NCBI RefSeq assembly: GCF_022711995.1
Contig: NZ_JALAHI010000037.1
Location: 1 to 56,544 of the forward strand
Direction: 5' to 3'
DNA length: 56,544 nucleotides
DNA from: Enterococcus sp.
Lineage (GTDB): Bacteria; Bacillota; Bacilli; Lactobacillales; Enterococcaceae
This document shows, in pieces, positions 50,936 through 56,544 of the stretch. The translations under genes were made by a program, and so were the position numbers. Each line of letters starts with the position of its first letter. Position 1 is the first letter of the stretch. The notes below the pieces were generated by a model, which saw nothing but the letters and a program-made list of their open reading frames with translations, had not been told where the DNA came from and did not search any database.

Positions 50936-51937
50936 TGCCTTCACACTCTCACGAAGAATTAATTTTGTATCAAAAATCTTATTTGGAATTCGTCGAGAAG
51001 GAAACTCGATGGCGTCTACCAAAAATTTTGCTGCGGTAAATCCAATCTCAAAAGTTGGTTGCATGACAGTCGTCAACGGTGGTGTAATATACTCCGTTAA
51101 TTTCAAAGCATCAAAGCCAATAACAGAAATGTCTTCAGGTACCTTTTTGCCTGCTTCATAAATTGCTTGATAACAGCCGATAGCCATCGCATCATTGCCG
51201 CAAAAAATTGCCGTCAACTCACGGAAATTCAATAATTTTTTGCAAGCTTCGTAGCCGCCAGTTACCGTCAATTCAGCCGTTTCTACGTAACGCCCTTTAA
51301 AAGGGATTTGATGATCTTTCAAGGCATGACGGTACCCATTGAACCGTTCTTCCAATTGGTAGTATCCGGTACTTTCTTTTAGCATGCCGATATTTTGATG
51401 CCCATTATCGATCAAATAGCTAACAGCCTGATACGCCCCTTCATATTCTTTCACGATCAAACGTCCATTATCTCTTTGATTGATTCCCCGATCGACTAAA
51501 ATAATTGGTCGGTCATCAAAAAAACCGCTCTTCAATGAGTATTCCTCAGGCAATTGATGCGGTGTCGCTAATAGAATCCCATCTACTGAACGATGCGACA
51601 ATTCTTTCAAGTATTGAATCTCTTTCTCCTGACTATGACGGGAATTGCAGAGTACCAACATATAGCCCAATGGATTGAAATAGCTCTCTGCCCCTTCAAT
51701 GACTTTTGAAAAGAAAAAATCGGTAACATCTGGAACGATCATGCCGATGGTTTTTGAATGACGATTAATTAGATTCGAAGCAAAAAAATCTGGCTTGTAA
51801 TGGTGTTTATTGACAATGTCTAGTACCCGTTTGCGGGTTTCCTCACTAAAGCGACTGCCTTTGTTGTTCAAAATTTGCGAAACCGTGGTGACAGACACCC
51901 CTGCCATTTCAGCAATCTGCTTGATTGTCAGCTTCAT
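50918..51937 (-). CDS. LacI-family transcriptional regulator
   Basis: A 339-residue repressor: N-terminal LacI helix-turn-helix and hinge (TIKQIAEMAGVSVTTVSQIL to about residue 60), then a periplasmic-binding-like sensor (TIGMIVPDVTDFFFSKVIEG). The sensor resembles the ribose/purine (RbsR, PurR) group. It sits directly upstream of, and on the same strand as, pdp-deoC-cdd-bmpA-nupOPQ, and a near-palindromic operator lies in between, so it probably controls nucleoside use. The effector is not known. Confidence 0.88.
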   Translation of the reverse strand: MKLTIKQIAEMAGVSVTTVSQILNNKGSRFSEETRKRVLDIVNKHHYKPDFFASNLINRHSKTIGMIVPDVTDFFFSKVIEGAESYFNPLGYMLVLCNSRHSQEKEIQYLKELSHRSVDGILLATPHQLPEEYSLKSGFFDDRPIILVDRGINQRDNGRLIVKEYEGAYQAVSYLIDNGHQNIGMLKESTGYYQLEERFNGYRHALKDHQIPFKGRYVETAELTVTGGYEACKKLLNFRELTAIFCGNDAMAIGCYQAIYEAGKKVPEDISVIGFDALKLTEYITPPLTTVMQPTFEIGFTAAKFLVDAIEFPSRRIPNKIFDTKLILRESVKALTIEK

Positions 51938-51981
51938 TTACTTCTCACCTCTTTCTTGCCTAAAGTGTAGCAAATTTTTCC

Positions 51982-52117
51982 TCAAAAAAATAGCACTCCT
52001 TGCTTTCTTCCTAAATTTTCTTTTTTCCGGGATAAAAAAACATCAATGTGTCCATCCAAAATCAATAAACCAAGAAAAATGAGACAACAAAAAAAGACCA
52101 ACGATTTTTGATAACAT
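51982..52117 (-). other. Possible small membrane peptide, frame split at a T7 run
   Basis: An ATG at 52117 has GAGGAG 7 bases upstream but its frame ends after 24 residues (52043). If the T7 run (plus strand A7 at 52089-52095) lost one base, the frame would join one encoding a 44-residue peptide: MLSKIVG, a hydrophobic stretch with LIFLGLLILDGHIDVFLS, then a basic tail (RKKENLGRKQ). That layout is loosely like Fst/Ldr-type small toxins. No homology is proven; it may be chance. Confidence 0.2.
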
Positions 52118-52180
52118 CTACCAACTCCTCGTGATCTTAAAAAGAATCGAAAGAAAATGCATCCTTTCACTTCTGTTTCC

Positions 52181-52783
52181 TCATTCTTTATAGCTTTGAA
52201 TAATATAGTAGCCTTTGTCTTTCTTGATGATTTCAGCATTGCCAAAGGCTTCACGCATTTTCTTTTGAGCGCTGGGGGCGCCTTGTTTCTTCTGGATCAC
52301 AATCGTCAATGTGCCGCCCGTTTTCAATAGCGGCAGAGCCCCTGTCAAAATCTCATGAACAACCTCTTTGCCTGCCCGAATAGGTGGATTGCTAAGAATT
52401 GCTGCGTATTCGCCTTGATGCAAGGTTTCGTAAATGTTCGAGGCATGAATGTCGGCATTCTCGATGCCATTTCGTTTCGCATTGCCTTGGGCAAGATCAA
52501 CCGCCCGCTGGTTGATATCGATCATTTCCACTGGACGCTGGGATGCATAAGCCAATGACAACCCAATCGGTCCATAGCCACACCCCACATCCAAAATCGT
52601 TCCCTCTGGTAAACCCGCCCATTCAAAGGCATCAATCAGTACGCGAGAGCCATAATCGACGGTCTCCCTTGAAAATACCCCACTATCTGTCACAAACTGA
52701 AATTTCTTTCCTTTTAACTCAAAAGACCATTGTTCAAAATCATGTGCCGTTTCCGGATTCTCTGTATAATAATGATTTCCCAT
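52181..52783 (-). CDS. RsmC-like class I methyltransferase
   Basis: A 200-residue SAM-dependent methyltransferase: SAM motif LDVGCGYGPIGLSLA, acidic motif II (VEMIDIN), and the catalytic NPPI motif of N-methylating enzymes. The half-length form without the N-terminal domain is usual in Firmicutes (YbxB type). The target is probably a guanine in 16S rRNA, by family. It reads away from coaA. Confidence 0.88.
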   Translation of the reverse strand: MGNHYYTENPETAHDFEQWSFELKGKKFQFVTDSGVFSRETVDYGSRVLIDAFEWAGLPEGTILDVGCGYGPIGLSLAYASQRPVEMIDINQRAVDLAQGNAKRNGIENADIHASNIYETLHQGEYAAILSNPPIRAGKEVVHEILTGALPLLKTGGTLTIVIQKKQGAPSAQKKMREAFGNAEIIKKDKGYYIIQSYKE

Positions 52784-53091
52784 CTTTGCGCTCCTCTTTT
52801 AAATAACGATTATTCTTACTTCGTCCATTCGCTACTAAGCAATCATCCGTTGCTTCATTCTTTTCCATGATACCGAAAATAGCGCAGAAGTAAACTCCTG
52901 ACAGGTATTTCCTTGATAAACTTATAAAATTTTTGTCTCTTTGCCAATGATTTTTCCTGGTTTTTTTATAAGTTCTTGTCATTTCTATGGTAAAATACTT
53001 TCGAGTAGCAACTAGAGCAAGAAAACAGCCTTTTCTAGCTGCCAAGAACCCGTCTGCTTAGATAGATCGGTTCTATATGAAGGAGTCGAAC
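52784..53091. other. Divergent gap between the methyltransferase and coaA
   Basis: No gene is seen in these 308 bases. It holds an inverted repeat (CTTATAAAA near 52920 with its mirror near 52960), an extended -10 for coaA (TATGGTAAAAT, -10 at 52991-52996), and in the coaA leader a 9-bp hairpin (53008-53016 with 53034-53042, one mismatch). Confidence 0.5.
52991..52996 (+). promoter_or_regulatory. Extended -10 promoter of coaA
   Basis: TAAAAT preceded by TGG, about 95 bases before the coaA start; the -35 is weak. Confidence 0.4.
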
Positions 53092-54015
53092 ATGCAGGAA
53101 ACCATGAATTTTTATCAAATTCCTCGAGAGCAATGGCAAGGCTTTTACACCAATGGCATGATGCCTTTCACTCAAGAAGAATTAGACAATATCAAGAGCT
53201 TGAATGACCGCATCTCGGTTCAAGACGTCGAAGATGTGTATGTACCATTGTGCCATTTGATCCACCTTTATATGAAAGAATTTGAATCTCTTACATTGAG
53301 CAAAGGACTTTTCTTGCATCGCTATGTAAAAATGCCGCCCTTTATCATCGGTATTGCCGGCAGTGTTGCTGTGGGCAAGAGTACCACAGCTCGTTTGGTG
53401 CAAAATCTATTGAGTCGGCTTTTTCCTCGCCGCACCGTACAACTAATTACCACCGACGGCTTCTTGTACCCTAATGAGGTCTTAGAAACACGAGGAATCT
53501 TAGATCGCAAAGGCTTCCCTGAAAGCTACAATATGGAAGCATTGATCAATTTTTTGAACGCGGTGAAATCCGGAGAACCTGAAATCAAGATTCCCGTCTA
53601 TTCCCATGAGGTCTACAATATCATTCCTGACACGTTTGAAATCATCAACCAACCAGATATTTTGATCGTTGAAGGGATCAATACACTGCAGTTGCCCGCA
53701 AACCAGCAAATTTATGTCAGTGACTTCTTCGATTTTTCGATTTTTGTCGATGCTCAACCCGACTTGATTGAAAAGTGGTATTTGGAGCGCTTTGAATCCC
53801 TATTGGACACAGCGTTTCAAGATCCAAGTAATTATTACTATCAGTATGCGATCGGAGATCGCGGGGAAGCAATCAAAATGGCAAAAGAAGTATGGAAAAA
53901 TGTGAATTTAAAGAATTTACACGAGTACATCTTGCCTACACGCAGCAGAGCCGATATAATTCTCCATAAAACAAAGCGCCATTCGATTGATGAAGTTTTT
54001 CTGCGTAAATATTGA
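53092..54015 (+). CDS. coaA: Type I pantothenate kinase
   Basis: A 307-residue kinase that makes 4'-phosphopantothenate, the first and controlled step of CoA synthesis. The P-loop is [12 protein letters not shown] and the family segments TTDGFLYPN and [12 protein letters not shown] are present. I start at 53092 ([15 protein letters not shown]), with AAGGAG 6 bases upstream; the ATG at 53077 overlaps that site. Confidence 0.95.
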   Translation: MQETMNFYQIPREQWQGFYTNGMMPFTQEELDNIKSLNDRISVQDVEDVYVPLCHLIHLYMKEFESLTLSKGLFLHRYVKMPPFIIGIAGSVAVGKSTTARLVQNLLSRLFPRRTVQLITTDGFLYPNEVLETRGILDRKGFPESYNMEALINFLNAVKSGEPEIKIPVYSHEVYNIIPDTFEIINQPDILIVEGINTLQLPANQQIYVSDFFDFSIFVDAQPDLIEKWYLERFESLLDTAFQDPSNYYYQYAIGDRGEAIKMAKEVWKNVNLKNLHEYILPTRSRADIILHKTKRHSIDEVFLRKY

Positions 54016-54096
54016 CTGCTTCATTATTCACCCTTATGCTGTTGAAAAGGAATCTTCCTTTTTTCAATAAAACTAAAAGAATAGAGGTAATTTATT

Positions 54097-55662
54097 GTGA
54101 CAAACGTTGACAACATGCCAAACGTTGAAAAAATTATCGTACTCGACTACGGTAGTCAGTATAATCAGCTGATCACCCGCCGTATTCGTGAGTTCGGTGT
54201 TTTCTCAGAGTTATTGAGCCACCGCATTACTGCTGAAGAAGTAAAAGCGATGAATCCTAAAGGGATCATTCTTTCCGGCGGACCAAACAGTGTATATGAT
54301 GAGAAAGCCTTTGGTATTGATGAAAAGATTTTTGATTTGGGAATCCCCGTATTAGGAATCTGTTACGGTATGCAGTTGATTACTTATAAATTAGGCGGAA
54401 AAGTCGAACCAGCTAAAAACCGTGAATACGGAAAAGCCGAATTAGAAGTTACTTCTGCCGATGCAGCTCTTTTCCAAGATACTCCGAACAAACAAACCGT
54501 TTGGATGAGTCACGGCGACCTTGTTACCCAAGCGCCAACAGGATTTGACGTCGTTGCTACCAGCAAAGACTGCCCAATCGCTTCTATCCAACATGCGGAA
54601 CGCAAAATGTACGGCATTCAATTCCATGCCGAAGTTCGCCATTCTGAATACGGAAATGATTTATTGCGACACTTTGCAATGGATGTCTGCCAATGTACAG
54701 GCGACTGGACAATGGATAACTTCATCGATATGGAGATCGCTAAGATCCGCGAACAAGTCGGCGATAAGAAAGTCTTATTAGGCCTTTCCGGCGGTGTAGA
54801 TTCCTCTGTCGTTGGTGTACTTTTACAAAAAGCAATTGGTGATCAATTAACCTGTATCTTCGTTGATCACGGCTTATTGCGTAAAGGTGAAGCCGAACAA
54901 GTGATGGAAAGCCTTGGTGGCAAATTCGGCTTGAACATCATCAAAGTCGACGCCAAAGAACGTTTCCTATCCAAACTAGCTGGCGTTTCTGATCCAGAAC
55001 AAAAACGTAAAATCATTGGAAATGAATTCGTTTATGTCTTTGATGACGAAGCAACCAAATTAGCCGGCGAAGAAGGCGTATCATTCCTTGCACAAGGAAC
55101 CCTTTATACTGATGTGATCGAATCAGGAACAGAAACAGCACAAACCATCAAATCTCACCACAATGTAGGCGGTCTGCCTGAAGACATGCAGTTCAAATTG
55201 ATCGAACCATTGAACACATTGTTCAAAGACGAAGTTCGTGAACTAGGAACGCAATTAGGCATGCCTGACAGCATCGTATGGCGCCAACCATTCCCAGGAC
55301 CAGGTCTAGGCATTCGTGTTCTTGGTGAATTGACTGAAGAAAAATTAGAGATCGTCCGCGACTCAGACGCCATCTTGCGAGAAGAAATCGCCAATGCTGG
55401 TTTAGACCGCGACATCTGGCAATACTTCACCGTCCTACCAGGTATTCGCTCGGTAGGTGTGATGGGCGATGGCCGTACGTATGACTACACCATTGGGATC
55501 CGTGCAGTCACTTCCATCGATGGCATGACCGCTGACTTTGCCCGCATCCCATGGGAAGTCCTGCAAAAAATCAGCGTCCGCATCGTCAACGAAGTCGCAC
55601 ACGTCAACCGGATCGTGTATGATATTACGAGCAAACCACCTGCAACTGTGGAGTGGGAATAA
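54097..55662 (+). CDS. guaA: GMP synthase (glutamine-hydrolysing)
   Basis: A 521-residue enzyme that aminates XMP to GMP. The class I amidotransferase domain (nucleophile Cys in GICYGMQ, His and Glu in QFHAEV) is followed by the ATP-pyrophosphatase domain ([12 protein letters not shown]) and the C-terminal dimerisation domain ending in KPPATVEWE. The start is GTG at 54097 with AGAGGT 8 bases upstream. The 3' end of guaA is a known integration site for genomic islands; here the gene is intact and core-like sequence stops just after its terminator. Confidence 0.97.
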   Translation: MTNVDNMPNVEKIIVLDYGSQYNQLITRRIREFGVFSELLSHRITAEEVKAMNPKGIILSGGPNSVYDEKAFGIDEKIFDLGIPVLGICYGMQLITYKLGGKVEPAKNREYGKAELEVTSADAALFQDTPNKQTVWMSHGDLVTQAPTGFDVVATSKDCPIASIQHAERKMYGIQFHAEVRHSEYGNDLLRHFAMDVCQCTGDWTMDNFIDMEIAKIREQVGDKKVLLGLSGGVDSSVVGVLLQKAIGDQLTCIFVDHGLLRKGEAEQVMESLGGKFGLNIIKVDAKERFLSKLAGVSDPEQKRKIIGNEFVYVFDDEATKLAGEEGVSFLAQGTLYTDVIESGTETAQTIKSHHNVGGLPEDMQFKLIEPLNTLFKDEVRELGTQLGMPDSIVWRQPFPGPGLGIRVLGELTEEKLEIVRDSDAILREEIANAGLDRDIWQYFTVLPGIRSVGVMGDGRTYDYTIGIRAVTSIDGMTADFARIPWEVLQKISVRIVNEVAHVNRIVYDITSKPPATVEWE

Positions 55663-55669
55663 ATAAAAT

Positions 55670-55710
55670 AAAGGTCTAGATGTTGATAAATCAACATTTC
55701 TAGACCTTTT
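55670..55710. terminator. Terminator of guaA
   Basis: An 11-bp outer stem (55670-55680 with 55699-55709) and inner TGTTGA/TCAACA around TAAA, ending in a T run. It is A/T-flanked on both sides and so may act in both directions, also stopping transcription from the CRISPR side. Confidence 0.88.
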
Positions 55711-55802
55711 CTTCTTTTTCGGTAACCTATCCGGTAACTATTGATACCACTAAAAAATTATTCAAAATTTATAACAAAATTCAGAGAACAAAAATTTTAT
55801 GA
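55711..55802. other. AT-rich sequence after guaA with a short direct repeat
   Basis: No gene is seen. CGGTAAC occurs twice (about 55719 and 55731), 12 bases apart. The composition is clearly more AT-rich than the genes to the left. Confidence 0.4.
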
Positions 55803-56099
55803 TTATTTCCATTTCCATCCACCTTAGACATTTCCGTCATTATCTTTATGAACAAATGATCCATCATCTTGTCTTTCAAAAACGCCATTTTGCCAACTGT
55901 TACCATTCTCATCTGTAATTAAAACACCCACAGAATTTTCACCGTTACTTCCACCAGACGATACTCCACCATTACCACTACTGTAGTTTCCTCCAGTAGA
56001 GCCAGCATTTGAAGAATAGTTACCGCCAGAATAGCTTCCAGATCCGCCATTTGTAGCGTTAGATGATTAACCGTTATCATAATTAGTCTTGATAAGGGG
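55803..56099 (-). pseudogene. Decayed 3' fragment of a Ser/Gly/Asn-rich protein gene
   Basis: One minus-strand frame runs from 56099 to the stop at 55803-55805 but is broken by TAA at 56067-56069 and again at 55824-55826. Between them are 80 residues, first low-complexity (GGSGSYSGGNYSSNAG and the like), then a non-repetitive end (DENGNSWQNGVFERQDDG). Reading through the second stop gives GGWKWK, a plausible natural C terminus. There is no start codon or ribosome binding site, and upstream the frame ends at TAA just before the CRISPR array. I do not recognise the family; a secreted or surface protein is a guess from composition. Confidence 0.65.
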
Positions 56100-56129
56100 T
56101 TAATATGTCTATTAGAAAAAATATTGCAT

Positions 56130-56544
56130 TACTTAATAATATTCAAAACAGCATAGCTCTAAAACAGTCCTACGAAAATCTATCTCTCTTAATAGGTTTT
56201 GGAAGCATTCAAAACAGCATAGCTCTAAAACATTGAGTTTCGACCTCTGAATCATAATCGAGTTTTGGAAGCATTCAAAACAGCATAGCTCTAAAACTAT
56301 CCGGAAGATCTAATAATCGCTCCACCTGTTTTGGAAGCATTCAAAACAGCATAGCTCTAAAACCCAACTAGGGGATTTTCTATCTCCAAATAATGTTTTG
56401 GAAGCATACAAAACAGCATCTCTCTAAAACTCTAGAACTTGATATTATTATTCAATATCTGTTTTGGAAGCATTCAAAACAGCATATCTCTAAAACTACT
56501 TAATTTCACAATCTCCATTTTTTCATGTTTTGGAAGCATTCAAA
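56130..56544 (-). CRISPR. Type II-A CRISPR array, leader-distal end, continues past the window
   Basis: Seven 36-bp repeats are seen (from 56130, 56196, 56262, 56328, 56395, 56461 and 56527, the last cut by the edge), with six unique spacers of 30 bases (31 for that at 56364-56394). Read on the minus strand the repeat begins GTTTTAGAGCTATGCTG and ends GCTTCCAAAAC, the type II-A (Cas9) pattern. The unit at 56130 keeps only its last 25 plus-strand bases, the degenerate terminal repeat, which puts the leader and probably csn2-cas2-cas1-cas9 to the right. Repeats from 56395 and 56461 carry three and one substitutions. No cas gene or tracrRNA is in the window. Confidence 0.97.

Noticed and set aside
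54016-54096. Purine riboswitch before guaA
   Set aside because: The gap is only 81 bases and shows none of the conserved purine-aptamer bases.

Overview
The window reads as chromosome of a low-to-moderate GC Firmicute, most likely an Enterococcus. The pointers are: a second acyl carrier protein beside plsX, a fakA-type fatty-acid kinase, ECF vitamin transport, the S10-spc-alpha gene order with adk followed directly by infA (no map between them), strong AGGAGG-type ribosome binding sites, and a type II-A CRISPR repeat of the streptococcal/enterococcal kind. I name the genus from recalled family similarity, not from a search. No rRNA or tRNA gene was seen.

Layout. 226-5931 (minus): acpB, plsX, recG, fakA and an Asp23/YloU protein, a lipid-precursor group with recG inside it. 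6198-9191 (plus): rpmB and a large YfhO-family membrane protein. 9303-12580 (minus): ecfA1-ecfA2-ecfT and truA. 12852-26877 (minus): the whole S10-spc-alpha ribosomal superoperon, rpsJ to rplQ, including rpoA, secY, adk, infA and the short rpmJ and rpmD. 27350-30968: a vitamin B6-type salvage group (ECF S component and pdxK on minus; a divergent MocR regulator and a nitroreductase on plus), lying between the S10 and str operons. 31032-35487 (minus): rpsL-rpsG-fusA-tuf. 35818-38920 (plus): rpiA, a Hin-like serine-recombinase homologue without the catalytic serine, gpmA and an SGNH hydrolase. 39008-40195 (minus): iron alcohol dehydrogenase. 40378-51937 (minus): nucleoside uptake and breakdown, namely a LacI regulator, pdp-deoC-cdd-bmpA-nupO-nupP-nupQ, then deoB-punA-deoD. 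52181-52783 (minus): an RsmC-like methyltransferase. 53092-55662 (plus): coaA and guaA. After the guaA terminator (55710) the sequence becomes AT-rich and holds a decayed Ser/Gly/Asn-rich gene fragment and the leader-distal end of a type II-A CRISPR array that runs off the right edge.

How it works together. Fatty acids from outside can be phosphorylated by FakA and exchanged to ACP by PlsX/AcpB. Nucleosides imported by BmpA-NupOPQ are split by Pdp, PunA and DeoD, deaminated by Cdd, and their sugars pass through DeoB and DeoC to central metabolism. EcfA1-A2-T can energise S components such as the PdxU-like protein at 27350. Most of the window is conserved core genome. The parts that deserve a second look are the right end (CRISPR and pseudogene), the recombinase with a Thr in place of the nucleophile, a possible frame-disrupted small membrane peptide upstream of lacI, the 13-bp tandem repeat after pdxU, and several structured leaders.
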